A program made the translations under genes and the position numbers. A stretch of 64,000 nt of DNA. Source: Hemileia vastatrix (taxonomy: Eukaryota; Basidiomycota; Pucciniomycetes; Pucciniales; Zaghouaniaceae). The notes below the pieces were generated by a model. That model was not told the origin of the DNA. It did no database searches and worked only from the letters and a program-made list of their open reading frames with translations. Of the stretch, positions 11,997-24,530 are shown piece by piece (the stretch's first letter is position 1; each line of letters begins with the position of its first letter). The stretch covers positions 26,485,650 through 26,549,649 of the forward strand of contig JASXTE010000014.1 in assembly GCA_030280995.1 (NCBI GenBank), in the 5' to 3' direction.

Positions 11997-14400
11997 CAAA
12001 CTCCCTTAATAATAGGCTTGCACACTCATACTCCTCATTTCCACTGTTTGGGACACTTAGCCTTGAAAACAAAAACATAATTTTAATGATTACTATTATC
12101 ATTAAAATTTATAGAAGTGAAATTTGGCTTACATTGTTAGCTCCATTTTTTTCCTTTGAATCTTATACATGCTGAATTCTATACTTCCTTGTACAAAATA
12201 ATTCAAAACATTTACTTCATTTTGTGCCCCATTCTATACAGCCGATCAACAGCCTGTTGCTCAACTGCTGGATTCCAATTTGGCTCCTATTTCAACATTG
12301 AACATATAAAAAATTTAATATTTTTGTTCTTAATATGAAATAAAAGACATTGAGCTCACCATTATATATACATTTTGAGCACACCTGAGATCTATACCCA
12401 CTCCTGCAGCCTGAATCGTTCCAACCAAAACTTGGCAATTTTTATTAAAATGGAATTCATGCATATTTTTGTCTCGCTTTGTCCTTCTGAGTTCACCCGT
12501 AAGCTGGGTATACCTAATATTGTGGTCATCTAAAGCCATTTTTATTCTATTTTGAAATATTAGAAAATTGTTTTTAATAAGCCAACACAATTTTGTAAAA
12601 AAATTCATTATAGAATCACTTACATCTGCAAAAAGTCTGAAAAGTTGGAGAATATAACAGCTTTTGGAAAATTTATATCCCTTTCACCAGACAAAAAGTT
12701 TTTTAAGTGGCCTATAAGATGACAAATCTTTGCGGAATGCTGCCAGGTGAAATCAAAAGTTGGAGTTTCATCCAGATTTTCGTAGATTGGATGGTTGCAG
12801 AATTTTCTTAAAATCATCAGCTCTCTTAGAAACTCAGATGAGTCCCAAGGGAAGTGAGTGCTTCTGGAGGGCCCATATCGCTCAGTGAATCCTTCTTGAA
12901 GCACATCAAGTTTAGACCTCCATGGATCTGCTAATTGAACCGATATCCCCCTTTGAATCTTTTTTGGAAGAGACAAAATTGCATCCTTTGTTCTACGTAG
13001 GCTTATGACTTTCATTAAGTGATTGATTGATTTAATAGAATTAGCCTTTCCTTTTTGCAAACCTAGAAAAAGGAAATTCTTCCATAACCAGTCTTCTTGC
13101 CACTTTTCGATTCTAAGAAAAAATATGAGACTTTGAAGGTCAGTGGGCCTGTTCTGAAGTGGAGTTCCAGTCAAGCATAGTCGGTGTTGGGATTCCAAGT
13201 CAAATATTGTTTGAGCCCTCTGCGAGTAAGGATTTTTAATGTAACTAAAAGAATATTTATAAAAATTGATTATAAAAATTAAGTTTTAAGTTTTAGATAT
13301 AGAAATGGGCACTAACTGAGCTTCATCTAAAACAACTCTATACCAAAAGAGCATTTGAGTCACCGGTATCTTTTTTTGGCTTTGATTTTTTGACATCGTT
13401 GGGCTAGCTATTTCATAGGTCGTTAAAACAATAGAAGTGTCCTGTAGCTCATTGACATTAGTATTTTGACAATCCTTCCCATAAAGAGCCTTGAAAGGAA
13501 GCGCATTATCTTCAAAGTGCACACTTATTTCATTGATCCAATTCGATAGTGTTGCCAGGGGGCATATAATCAGTGTGGCTGAACTCCGATTAATACCTTC
13601 TTGATTTTCTGATACCTGGAATTGTCTTGCTTCACCTTGAGTTGCACTTATAAGAGAAAGAGTTGAAAGTGTCTTTCCCAAACCCATATCATCAGCAAGT
13701 ATTGACCCATTTCCTTCAGGGGTTAATTGATTGTTAGGAAACTGATCTTTATAGTCATCGAATCCAGTTCTAAGACAATGGTTGTCCTGGTTCCTCCACA
13801 TGATATCCAACTTTTCCTTTAACATTCGTTCATTGTCAATCATAAAATTTATTGCTTGAAGTTGATGTGTTTTGAGAACTGTTTTGATTCCTCGGATAAG
13901 TTGATCAGCTTTCCAATCTTGAGTACTCTGAGATATTTGGAAAGAGCCTTCAAAAATTACATGCGGGATATTAAAAAAGATAGTGGAGTCGTAGTTCAGG
14001 ATTGGACATAAATCAATTTGTGCAGAAGAAAATGCTTCTTTAGCAAGACTGATTAGTGTACTTGAAGAAAAGAGGCATCCCCAAAGTTGATACTGATTAC
14101 CAAAAACTGGAACCAAGTAAGCATGAAAATAGAAAGGCTTCATAGGATTTAAGGCACTTCTTTGGTTTAAATGGTGAGATCCAGAGCCAATGTCACCCAA
14201 TAGTGGTCCAATGTGCTGACTCTGCACTTGAGAAAGATTACCAACAAGGGTTGGTTTTCTTTCTTCAAATAGTCCAAAAATATGAACATTCGAATGGCCT
14301 CACTGTAAAATCGTGGGTGTCGGTGAGTTTTGAAATCTTGAAATTACATTCATATAAATTTGATCGATTGTTATTGAGAACTGTCCAACACATCTGAGAC
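11980..14400 (-). pseudogene. SNF2-family (RAD5/HLTF-like) DEAQ helicase, lesions in N- and C-terminal parts
   Basis: This is an ATP-dependent SNF2 DNA translocase gene with five exons. The exon ending at 13317 has motif I (ILADDMGLGKT), LSNW and motif II VVLDEAQ, with Gln in place of the usual His of DEAH. The next exon (13217-12624) has motif III LTGTPLQNR and SLRRTKD. Exon 12546-12360 has VGTIQAAGVGIDL (motif V). Exon 12286-12134 has WNPAVEQQAVDRLYRMGH (motif VI). The last exon is 12061-11980 (TAG). Introns 13218-13316, 12547-12623, 12287-12359 and 12062-12133 all join in phase. Lesions are a TGA at 14300-14302 in an otherwise open upstream extension to about 14400, and a 1-nt frameshift near 12214 just after motif VI. 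The true start is not fixed. No RING finger was seen in the usual place between motifs III and V. Nuclear chromatin or repair function is inferred from family only. Confidence 0.75.
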
Positions 14401-15241
14401 TTGACATATTAAGTAAGAATAGTCTCTGAAGATAGTGGTTGTTAAAAGATGAATTGAAGCAAAAAATGAAGAATCAGTTTTGAATAAAACAACAAAATAA
14501 CTTTTTAGCATATGCTATGCTAAGCTCATAATTCTTTCACATGTATTATTATTATCTTTTTAATAAATATTGGAAGTAAATCAATGATAACTGAAATGAA
14601 TAATATGGCTTAAAAATAAATCTTGAGCCTATAGAGTAAATTTTGGTTTGTGGAGGAAGAAAAATTTTCTCAATAAAAATGTGCTTTATTGTTACATTAT
14701 AATCACAAAATAGAATAATTTCACTCTTATTACACTTATTTATGTTTCTGTCTAATAGTAAAATGCTTTAGATGTCAGTTCAAAATCCAAATTGAAACTA
14801 CTACCTAGAACGATGTCTTGATACTAACATACTTTTTGTAAGTCTTTGGAAAGACACTTATGGTGATCTCAATAATATTAAAATTGATTTGAATTGTATG
14901 TTTTATCAAATATCTATGTAGTCTAGTGTAATAATTGAGATACTACAGTTTAACCTTCTGTTACCAACTTGGCAAGAAAATATATGTAGATATTCTTAGA
15001 ACGAATATCAAATTTTGCTTTCCACAAGATGGGAAAGTGAATATTATGATATGTTAAGTGATATGTTCAAGCTTTGCTCAATCTGTGCTCAGCTCAAAAT
15101 CAAAGTAATCACCAAGCTCCAAGAAACCTGTGATTGAGTTTGGTTGAACCTAGGTCTAACTGATTACCAAATCTTTGTCCAATTAATTTAAATCTGGTTT
15201 CACAATGAACTCCCAACAGCCTTCCAACAGCTTTCCAACCA
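14401..15241. other. AT-rich intergenic stretch
   Basis: No gene, structured repeat or mobile-element end was recognised. Any upstream exon of the helicase gene would lie here. Confidence 0.5.
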
Positions 15242-15304
15242 CTTCCCAACATTTTTAAATGAGGGGTATTGCTATCAATACCCCCCCAAATTTTCTGTGG
15301 TGAT
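15242..15304. mobile_element. Possible right terminus of a CACTA-type MITE
   Basis: The sequence ends ...CCCCCCCAAATTTTCTGTGGTG, preceded by a near-perfect palindrome (GGGGTATTGCTATCAATACC). The layout, palindrome then C-run then A/T then GTGGTG, matches the right end of the complete MITE at 21818-22078. No left partner was found. Confidence 0.35.
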
Positions 15305-15639
15305 GGTCTCTATAAAAAATGAAAGATTTGTATTATGAAAAATGGATGTTTTCTACATTAAGAAGTCATGAAATATTTTTTAAATTTTTTGAAAATCACA
15401 TAGTATATTTTTTAGAATGATTAAAAGTTATACTTAAGAAAAAAGAATTAAATTTCATTTATTTTTATTCTTAAATTGTTATTCAAAAAGATTGTTTTAT
15501 TACATTTCTTAAAAAGGTATTTTTTATTGAGAAGATTTCAAAAGCTTTTATATTCTTATTTCCATTCAGATTTGAATAGTCTTTCATAATGCTTTCAATA
15601 AAAAATCACCCATGTTTTGTGAATATTTCAAGTTATTTC

Positions 15640-15748
15640 AGGAAGATTTCAGTCTGAGTTGAGTGTGAGTTCATTCTGAGTTCCATTCAAGTTCCATCTG
15701 AATTCAAGTTGAGGACTTTCTAGCAAGTCCCCCCCCCAAATATTGTGT
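15640..15748. mobile_element. Right terminus of a CACTA-type MITE inserted in an antisense gene remnant
   Basis: The sequence has subterminal GAGTT-rich repeats, GGACTTTCTAGCAAGTCC (near palindrome), a C-run and the terminus AATATTGTGTGGTG. The 21818-22078 element has the same parts. It truncates the cysteine-cluster reading frame that ends at 15749. The left end was not located. Confidence 0.45.
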
Positions 15749-16070
15749 GGTGGTTGGCACTATTTTTTGAGGGGTGTAATTTGTTGACCAGTCTGGGGAT
15801 CAGGATGGATGGTCTGGATCTTTTGGTGCAGGTAGAAGGTGGATGAGATTGTGGAGGAGGAGAAGATTTTGAAGAGGAAAATGGACCAGGTCTGAAACAA
15901 GTGTTCTTCCTAGAGTTACAAGCACCACAGGAGGTTTTGTAGGGATAAGCTGGTGGTGTGATGGTACAGATGAGATTGTTGTCTATGTAGTATTGGCAAG
16001 GACCCATATCAGTAGCAGATTTGGAAAGAAAGTTGAACATGGTGGTTGCAATGAAGGAGAATTTGGACAT
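15720..16070 (-). pseudogene. Antisense cysteine-cluster gene remnant (A-family LTR element)
   Basis: This is the N-terminal part of the antisense gene family described at 39205-39847, 41688-42358 and 61784-63209. It begins MSKFSFIATTMF 19 bp from the 3' LTR. It has CQYYIDNNLIC, in which the second Cys of the first triplet is Tyr, and then CGACNSRKNTC, followed by a Ser/Pro-rich region and RPSILIPRLVNKL. The C-terminal part is lost beyond 15748, where a MITE terminus abuts. The product is unknown. The C-x2-C-x6-C pairs suggest a small zinc-binding, possibly DNA-binding, domain. Confidence 0.55.
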
Positions 16071-16076
16071 TCTATA

Positions 16077-17184
16077 TTGGAGGGAGGATGTGGTCTTCCA
16101 ACATTGGAGGAGCCCTTTTTTGGTCTACCTGGTGTTGTTTTGATATGTCATAAATGACATTGTTTAATAATTGGGTGTTTTTCTGGAATTATTTTGGCAA
16201 AAATTGGGATAGCAAGGATGTGTGTATTACCATCGGATAGTTCTGGTTTTCTCTATATTTTATGTCTTGATGAAATTTTTCATATTCTAAGTATTTTAGG
16301 GAATATTTCTTATTTTTCATTTTAAAAGATTGCTGATTAATTTTGCTTTTTGCATTTTACGGGCTAACCTTATGTCTTAGGGTTAAGTGCTTAGTACCAT
16401 TAGAATGGACTAATTTTTTTCTATATTTCATGTCAAAATGTTTTTATAGCCTAATTTTGTGTTTTAAAGGTTTTAGTAGTTGTATTTTTTTTCTAAGTAT
16501 TTTGGGTGTTTTTGAAGGTTTTTGGTGGTTTTCTGGCTTCAGGGTGGTCGGGCTTCCTCAGGAAGGCCTCCCAACAATGGGAGGACCACCCGCCTCAGTT
16601 CTAGAAGGCTGGGAAGCGTTTCAGAGGGGTTTTATGCAATTTGGAACTCAGAAACACCAAATTCGTTGGTGTGCATGGGCTCTTAGATAGTGGTCTGTGT
16701 GTATATAGTGAATAAGACAGTTTGGGGCAACTTTAATTATCATACAACCATCTGGAAGTGATATCCTTGTTCCTCACTCAGTTTCACTTTTTTTTGGCCA
16801 AAATTAGTTGTGTTTTTTGAAAGGTTAGTACTTCATTTAACTCAACTTGGGCAACTGTTTTCTCTAGTGTAGTCTTGAAAGCTATATCAAGTATTATTGC
16901 TGTCTCTGGTGTGGATTTGCAACATACATCAAGTATCATTTCTTTCACTGGTGTGGACATTGGTCTAAATTTCAGTTCTTTGGTTTGGTAGTCTGTCTGG
17001 AGACTACTTTCTTGGCTGATCAGGCAGTCAAGTGTGTTAAAAAGGGGCTTTTAGTAACAGGAGCCAATTTACTGTAGCAGGTAAATCTCACTTTATTTTT
17101 CTAAAGGGACAGGGGTTTTTCTCTCTGGGTTTTTTACAACTCCCTTGGTCAAGGCTTATAGCTAGTACTATAGGATTGTCTAAA
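16077..17184 (+). mobile_element. A-family 3' LTR with polypurine tract (element A3 remnant)
   Basis: A GGAGGGAGGA polypurine tract precedes TGTGGTCTTCC at 16089. The LTR runs about 1.1 kb to ...GGATTGTCTA near 17184, where the expected terminal CA is altered. It is clearly related to the LTRs at 25229-26322, 42377-43451 and 52704-53794. Only the antisense-gene remnant of its internal part remains upstream. Confidence 0.75.
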
Positions 17185-17194
17185 CTATGTGTTG

Positions 17195-17687
17195 TATAAG
17201 GTAATCATGAGAAAATAAGTTTTTCTCATGGGGTTCATATATAAATTTGTGTTTGATTTCATTCAATTAGGTCACAGACCATTTCCACTCACGTTTTTAC
17301 TTGAATTTTCATTAATTAACGTTTTTTAATTATCTTATAAGACTTTTTTTCATGTTAATTTATGCAATGAGCATAAATATTGGCAATATATGCCCCTACT
17401 TCAATAAAAAGCAGGGGAGGGTACTGCCATTTTTATTTTGTCATAAATGTTTTTCTGACTTAGAACAAAAATTGTGGTCCCCACCCCCTGTTATGGTAAA
17501 TAGCAGGGGAGGGTATTTTTAAAAAAAATTAGGGACACTCTAAAGTTCAGGAGAGGGGATTGCCAGCAGTTCACCCCTATATTTCCCATGGTGAATCTTT
17601 CAAATCTCAGTGAGGAGTGTGTGCAAAGGATTGATTATTAGATTTAATTCATTCTATCAAGGAAATTTTGTAAATAAAATAAAAAAA
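17195..17687. other. Intergenic, with short G/C-run repeats
   Basis: AGCAGGGGAGGGTA occurs twice (near 17410 and 17501) with CCCACCCCCTG between. This is possibly a decayed small element, but no terminal repeats or target duplication were established. Confidence 0.3.
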
Positions 17688-19046
17688 CTAGTTATCAAAC
17701 ATTTTCATAAAGCATTCAATTTCATTAATAGATTCATTAGGTTTAGCACAATCTCTCAAAAAAAATTTCTTTTTTGAACCCTCTTCAAGTTGATACTTGA
17801 GTTTCATTTGATCCAATAGTAAATTTTACTCAAGAGCCTTCTCCTCTTTCATTTATCACAATTTATTTCTCCTCAAAGTCATGTGCCCTCTCATCCCTCT
17901 TTAAAGAAGCTAGAATTTCTTCTACTCCAAGACTTTTAACCTCCCATCCCTCTGTAAAGAATGCTCAAATTTTTTCTCCTCCAAGTCTTGTGACCTATCA
18001 TACCTTCATAAAGATAGCTCATATTGTTTCTTTTGAAAGTTGAGAGTACCTCTTGCAACTTCAACTTTACCTAGAGTGAAAAGGAATAGAAAAAAAAGGA
18101 AAGAAAGGCTCACTTAACTATTAAGAGATATGCTATCACTTACCAGATTCAAGTTTCTTCAGAAAATCATCAATGGAAGAATAAGGGATTTGGGAAAAAC
18201 TATCTCTGTTTCAGTTTCTATGACTTTTTGAATTCAAAGTAGTTGATGGTCTTTGCTTTTTTTGGAGGTAACCTTTTCCACTTCATCATTGATTCTAGCT
18301 TCAGACTCACTTGATTGAGGATCCTGGGTTTGTTCATTAGCCTTTTTAGAAATAAAAAAAATAAAACAACTAGACAAGAAATAAAAACTTACTGGAGTGG
18401 GATCACGTTGGTTTATATCATCATAAGAATCTATTGGAAAGCTATCTAGATATGTTGAATTTAGAACAGGGAAGGCTTGAGTTGAGAAAAAGGATGGGAA
18501 AAGATTTCTTTAGACATCATGTTTGGAGATAGCATCTTCACGATTTAACATGTTGGCAGGATTAACATTGGCTCACTCTCCAAAAACAGCATCCATCTCT
18601 TTAAAGTATGGACATAGCAAATCAAGTTTATCATCTATGGATTTTATGCCCTTACCAATGTCAATTTCAGTAATACCAAAACCAGTAGAAAATGAAAGAG
18701 TCTTTGCCTTCTTGTATTTGGATTGTTAATGCTTCAAAGGTTCAGACATCTGTTTAGGCAAAAGATCAATTCTTCCATTTGTCTTATTTTGTAATTCATT
18801 GGCCATTAGAAGATAGCCATTGACTTTTGATGCATGGGGCCTCCCTACTTTAGTTGCATTCTCAGTACCAAAACAAGAATCTTAATTAGTTTTTATTTTT
18901 AGCCAGTTGATAAGTATGAGATTATCATCTTTTTTTTGTTAAAAAGTCTTTGATTTCTCATCTGAGTGGGGGAAAGAGGAAGTAATGGGATTTGAAGAAC
19001 ACATGGATGAAGGCTGCCTTTGAGAAGATCTATGATGACAAGGCAT
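17688..19046 (-). pseudogene. Decayed coiled-coil hypothetical gene
   Basis: Function not recognised. Fragments of one gene can be read in order on the minus strand. The start is near 19046 (MPCHHRSSQRQ). A stretch at about 18860-18530 reads VGRPHASKVNGYLL ... SIDDKLDLLCPYFKEMDAVFG ... NVNPANML with stops TAA and TGA. Charged heptad-like repeats (SLQRDGRLKVLE, SLKRDERAHDFEEK) lie at about 18060-17850, and the C-terminus NESINEIECFMKMF ends at TAG 17688-17690. Several stops and frameshifts are present, so it is dead. It could be a relic of a rust-expanded family or of a retrotransposon accessory gene. Confidence 0.45.
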
Positions 19047-19379
19047 GTTGAGATATTTGAATATGAAAAGGAGAAGAAAAAAACAGATGAGATGGGGAGG
19101 GTTTTTGAACAGTAATAATTACACAGGATGGAAGTGCGCAGAAAGTTAGGGAGGCTGGCACATCCATAAAGTTGTCCAAGATGTGGTTATTAAAAATTAA
19201 GGAAAATAATGTCAGACTGAGGTGAACATTGAAATGTAAAAGATATAATAACCCAATAATTAGTGTAAATAATTTCTGAAGATAATTGGGTTATAATGAT
19301 TTTTATCTGCAATTAATTTAGTTGCAGATTGGTCAAAATTGATACCCCCTAATAATTAATTATTTTCTGGGTAAGTCTA

Positions 19380-19590
19380 GTAGCCTGTCTGACACTTCCT
19401 CTCCCTCTCCCATTCTCTCCCACTTGCTATCATTCAAATTCCATCCCTCCATCTTCCTCCTTTTCCCACTTGCTCCCCTCCCCTTCCTCTCTCTTCGTCT
19501 CTCTTCCTCTCTCTTCCTCTCTCTTCCTCTCTCTTCCTTTCTCTTCCTCTATCTTCTTCTTCCACTTGCTTCCCTCCCTCTTCCACACTC
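19380..19590. repeat. CT-rich low-complexity tract
   Basis: Imperfect CTCTCTCTTC repeats on the plus strand form a polypyrimidine microsatellite-like tract. It has no coding potential. Confidence 0.8.
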
Positions 19591-21814
19591 TATCTGAAAA
19601 ATATAAGGTAAATAACTTAATAAGCAGTGTAAAAATTGAAAACTAAAAAATTTGAATAACTAATTATCTAATAAAATTGACAATTTAACTAACTAGAAAA
19701 GTGAAAACGTTTCACATAGATAGAGAAGAAAAAATTCTAAAGCTCACTAAAAATGATGAAACTAAATAGTTAGCTACAAAAATTACAAGCTAACTAAATA
19801 GTAAAATCAGCATGAAACTATCTATCAAATTTTTAAAATAATTAAATATCTTAATAAGTGAAAAACTAACAAACTCACCAAAAAAACAACTGAAACAAAA
19901 TAAAAATTAACTTAGAAACCAACAAGATATATAAAAAAAATTAAAAAAACTAGATCATAAGAAAACTTTAAAAATAATCAAGAGTTGAATTATTAAAGAA
20001 TAAAGCTAAGTCAGTTGATTAACTCACTAAGATAACAAAGATAAAAATTTCCAACTGAATAAATTAATATTTGATTCTGTCCCATGAATGTGAGTATCAC
20101 ATTTTTGATTTTTTTACCTTGAAATTGTCTTTTCCTTTATTCAACTCTTCATGATGCCAGTTCTTTATTATCTTTCCTTTTTTAGTAACTTCATTGATAT
20201 ATATTGTTTCCAATAATTATTTAGGTTTTTTCTTTCATTAAATCTCATCTTTAAAAATTTTTTATAGAATTATTATAAATTTCAAATTTAGGAATAATAT
20301 ATTTTTTTTTGTTTTATAGATAAGATATTTGGCTAGTTTTATCTATAAGTTAAACTTGAGTTTACTAATATTATCACTGTTACCTCATACTTGGTGTCTT
20401 TGAAAGAATCAGATGGTGTACACATTGATTATTTATGTTAATGAGAGTATGCTGAAAAAATTATTATTAATGACAATAAGAGTAGAAAAGTGTTTTGCCT
20501 GTGTAGAAAGTATTATTCTTTAGAGTTTGGTTGAATTATTTCACTTTATAGCTTTTTTAATTTGTTTTTAAATGCAATTTGATGTTTTTTATTGATCATT
20601 TTTGCACATGGGGATAAGAAATAGAAACTAGAAACCAGGTTCAGTTCACATACTGAATTTATTCAATTTGGTATGGGAACCAAACCCCTCATCTGGCTCT
20701 CATTTTTTTCACCTTTTTTGTGATCTAGTAAAATTTTTTAAAATAATTTATGAGTATTTTCTTCTGAAATTATGGAATAAAAAATTTAAAAAGTAGTGCC
20801 TTGTTCAGATGCTTATGTTTTTCTAAAGAGTAAGAATCAAATATTAGACTCAAATCTCAAAAATTTAAAAGAAAGAAAGTTGTCCAAAATCTATAAGACT
20901 CTAATAATCTAAAAAACAGTCAACGTGAAAATTTACTCTAAAAAAACACATATACTACCAAAATAAACCAATTTATAGGTTTTTGGAAAAAAAATGATTT
21001 GGATTTAAGAGGAACTGATCAAATCTCATGTCTTTTTAGTAAACCATAACATATATCCCTAAGTTATAATTTTTTATTTAGAGTACAAAGATTTGATTCT
21101 TTCATTTTTGTGATGGGAGAAGTTAAAAACCTCAACCACAGTTGAAAAAATTTCTTTTAAAAGTTTTTTACTAAAATTATTTTATAACTATTTTTTTCAA
21201 TATTACTGAGAATATTCATCATAAAATATATATTTCAAAAATTACAACATATCAGATAATTAATTTGAATCTATAAATAGAAAAATGTTTTTCAGAAAGA
21301 TGTAGAAAGCATTATGAGTTCTAAAAAAATAAATGATCTTTCTTCTAACAAAGAGGAAATTTCAGTACGTAAATTGAAATTAGCAAAAAAATAAATATCT
21401 GGAAAATTGAGATTGTTCTTTGTAATTTTTAGTTTAACTTTCTTCTTAGGCCTAAGAAATAAGCTTGTATTTTCATTTGGAAATTTTAGTGATTTTTTCA
21501 CTTTAAAGTAAAACTTTTACTAAAATTTCACCACTTTTTTATTTGAACTTTTTAAAACCAAAATATCTTTGATTGGGGAATCCTTATTTATTTTTTGTGC
21601 TTTGAAGTTCTTACAAAATTTTTTTAGTGAGGCTGATAAGAAAGTAATGACCTTTCCATGCAACAAAAAATTATTTCAAAATTATTTCATTTCATTTTAA
21701 TGACTTTTCATGATATTTTATGTTTTCTTGCTCTGGAAGTTATCTGTTAAATTCTCTTGGATTGCCAACCAAATTATTCAATGTGAGAAAAAGTCTTAAA
21801 TATTTAGTAAAGTT
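19591..21814. other. AT-rich stretch, no gene seen
   Basis: This is very AT-rich sequence with only short chance ORFs, for example on the minus strand at 21292-21501. No recognised mobile-element ends. Confidence 0.55.
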
Positions 21815-21817
21815 ATA

Positions 21818-22078
21818 CACTACGCAATATAGGGGGTGGACTTGCTAGCAAGTCCCCAACCTGAACTCAGGCACAACTCAGATGGAACTCAGACTGAACT
21901 CATACTGAACTCATATTGAACTCTACTTGAAGACCCACCTAAAACTGTTCTGCTGAGTGGTGTTTATCCCTGATTGTATGGTTCCTTTGTCAATAGCTCA
22001 ATGTGTGTTCAATCTGTGGTGAACTTGAGTCCAAGGTTGCGGACTTGCTAACAAGTCCGCCCCCCATATTGCGTGGTG
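21818..22078. mobile_element. CACTA-type MITE with 3-bp TSD
   Basis: This 261-bp element starts CACTACGCAATAT and ends ATATTGCGTGGTG. The terminal inverted repeats are about 38 bp (CACYACGCAATAT, G-run, GGACTTGCTAGCAAGTCC palindrome). It is flanked on both sides by ATA (21815-21817 and 22079-22081), the 3-bp duplication typical of CACTA elements. The interior is built of GAACTCA-like short repeats and has no ORF. Mobilisation by a Tnp2-type transposase is inferred. Confidence 0.85.
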
Positions 22079-22499
22079 ATACATTTTCTAATTAAAAGCT
22101 TAAATCTGTATTAATTATTATTATTCAAAAAGATTCTTTTTCTATCTTTTGATTAATTTATTTATTTTCCTTTTTTTACTTATTCATTATATATCCTTTA
22201 ATTATACTTCTTAGCATACTGGTGTATGATGTGAGAAAGTTTTTTTTACTATAGAAGGGGAATGTTTTTGGTAGATTTTGTATCATATTTTGGATGAAAT
22301 CAGAGTTTTAAATCCCTTAATTTGTTAATTTATTCAATTTTAGGAGTTAAACTATTAATAATATTCAATTTCTAATCATTTTTTAAAAAATAAATAAAAA
22401 GAGAGCTCTGTGAATTGGAAAAACTTAAAAATAAAATTTTTCTAATAATCAAAACCTTTTATTGAATTTTATTCAACAATTTCTCCATCCTTAACAGTT

Positions 22500-22809
22500 C
22501 ACTGTGGGAGAAACCATGTATTATTTTTATTTTATTTAGAAACACCTTGTAATTAAATGTGAAAAATTTAAAGAGCCCATTTCATGCACAAGTTAGGTGA
22601 CATGAGATGACACAAGTTTCTTGAAGTACATGCATCAAACACATAACTCAATTAAAGCCCCCTCCCACAAACATGTGCAAAACAATGCATGGCCTGTGCA
22701 TGAAATTTGTAATATCAATTCCTCCATTTTTTTATGAGACTTCATGTCTAATTTCATGTGAATGAGATTGCCAACCAAAACACAAAAATTACCAATTTTT
22801 CCCACAGTG
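22500..22809. mobile_element. Second CACTG-ended MITE
   Basis: This 310-bp element starts CACTGTGGGAGAAA and ends TTTTTCCCACAGTG, an inverted repeat of about 14 bp. The flanks are GTT (left) and ATT (right), a 2/3 match to a 3-bp duplication. The interior is non-coding. It probably belongs to the CACTA superfamily but is a different family from 21818-22078. Confidence 0.6.
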
Positions 22810-24034
22810 ATTGTCTGGGTATGCTCTCATTGCCTCTTAAAAAACCCTCATACTGGTATTGAGGCTATGTTTAATGTCCATAAGGATTTTTGAGGTGTAG
22901 ATAAATGGGAGAAATGATAATTCTGAGAGTCATAATTTCAACTTAGTGTCAAAATATTCTGCTTTGTATAATCATTTTTACTTTGAAGTATCTTTTAATA
23001 ATTACTAAAGACCTTCCATTTTATAATAAAAATGTTCTGATACATACTAAACTCTTCACCTGCCATTTACTTTCATATGGCTGCGTGAGATCTACTTTTG
23101 AGTTTATTTTATTCAATTATAGATTAATAAATGTTTTTGTATCTTTTCTGATAACTTAATCTCAATGCAAAAGTTAATAAATTTTTGAGGTAAAATGGAG
23201 GCCTTTGGAGAGCTTACCTTATTGTGGCCTTAGTTGGTGTTTTATGCATCTCCATCATTCTTGTGATGAAATTTTTTATGAAATATATATAGTATATATT
23301 AGAGGGTTTCAAGAATTGTAAGTTAGCTATTAAAAAATCTCATTTTTTTCAATCAAAAAATAGCATATAAAACTTCAAATATATTGATTTCTTACTTTTA
23401 AATACCCTTCTTTAATGACCTAATAAATATTTTATTCCTATTTTTTGTGACTATAAAAGAATTTATTGTTTTTCCACATTTGCCATGTTTTACATCCCCT
23501 ATTATCTATATAAATAGTGAAATTTTCTCATTGCAGAATTATTTGAATACACATAATCTCAACTTTATTATCTTCACTAGAAATACAATCTTTAGCTAAG
23601 GATCTCCTCAGTCATATAGTAGAAGTAGAACTTGGGAATTTATATCTGGGTAATGGTGAGAAAGAACTGAATAAGAAATCTAAAGATTAGGGATTCAAAC
23701 TCATTTTTAAGGAAGTCAGAAGCTTTAAGTTTTTTTCAGCTTGTTAGATCTTTACTTAGAGGGAAATTTCTCATTTTTCATCATTCTCTTATATGTAAAT
23801 TTATCCTTTTTTACTGCTAAAATTTTATTTTGATGACACTATATCTAATAAAAATTTCAATTTAAAAAATATTGAGGATTGGAGCCACTTTTTAGTGTTG
23901 CACAATCATTTATTCATTTAATATTCTGGACTTAAAAAGGAAAAAGGGAGGTTGAGTTTTTTCACAAAAAACATTAGGGGAGAGAAATTACAAGCAATTC
24001 ATCAACTATAGCATAAACAGAGCTTAAACTGAAC
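22810..24034. other. AT-rich intergenic stretch
   Basis: No genes or recognised repeats. Confidence 0.55.
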
Positions 24035-24530
24035 TATCACTGAAAGTGACTGAACAGTTACTGAAAAGTGACTGAACAGTTACTGAAAAGTTACTGAAAA
24101 GTTACTGAAAAGTTACTGAAAATTGACTGAAAAGTTACTGAAAAGTGACTTAAAAGTTATTGAAAAGTGACTGGACAGTTACTGAAAAGTGACTGAACAG
24201 TTACTGAAAAGTGACTGAACAGTTACTGAAAAGTGACTGAGCAGTTACTGAAAAGTGACTGAGCAGTTACTGAAAAGTGACTGAGCAGTTACTGAAAAGT
24301 GATTGGACAGTTACTGAAAAGTGACTGAAAAGTTACTGAAGAGTGACTGAAAAGTTACTGAAAAGTGACTGAGCAGTTACCAAAAAGTGACTGAGAAGTT
24401 ACTGAAAAGTGACTGAAAATTGACTTAACAATTCCTGAAAAGTGACTGAAGAATTCCTGATAAGTGACTGAACAATTACTGAAAAATTACTGAGAAATGA
24501 CTTAGAAATGACTGAGAAATGACTTAAAAG
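24035..24530. repeat. Minisatellite of a ~20-bp unit
   Basis: About 24 tandem copies of CAGTTACTGAAAAGTGACTG-like units, alternating GTTACTGAAAA and GTGACTGAA. Each unit is itself partly inverted (CAGT...ACTG). Copies decay at both ends. It lies 400 bp upstream of element C and has no ORF. Confidence 0.85.

Noticed and set aside
4335..14302. Alternative genetic code with TGA as Trp
   Set aside because: Conserved Trp positions in the helicase and transposase are TGG throughout, TGA is rare, and A1 gag ends with TGA where homologues end with TAA.
17385..17570. A complete MITE with G/C-run ends
   Set aside because: Only short direct and inverted G/C runs were found, without matching termini or a target duplication.
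24035..24530. Part of the element C regulatory region
   Set aside because: The minisatellite lies outside the ATCTT target duplication, so it is flanking DNA, despite a CAGTT motif superficially like the C leader array.
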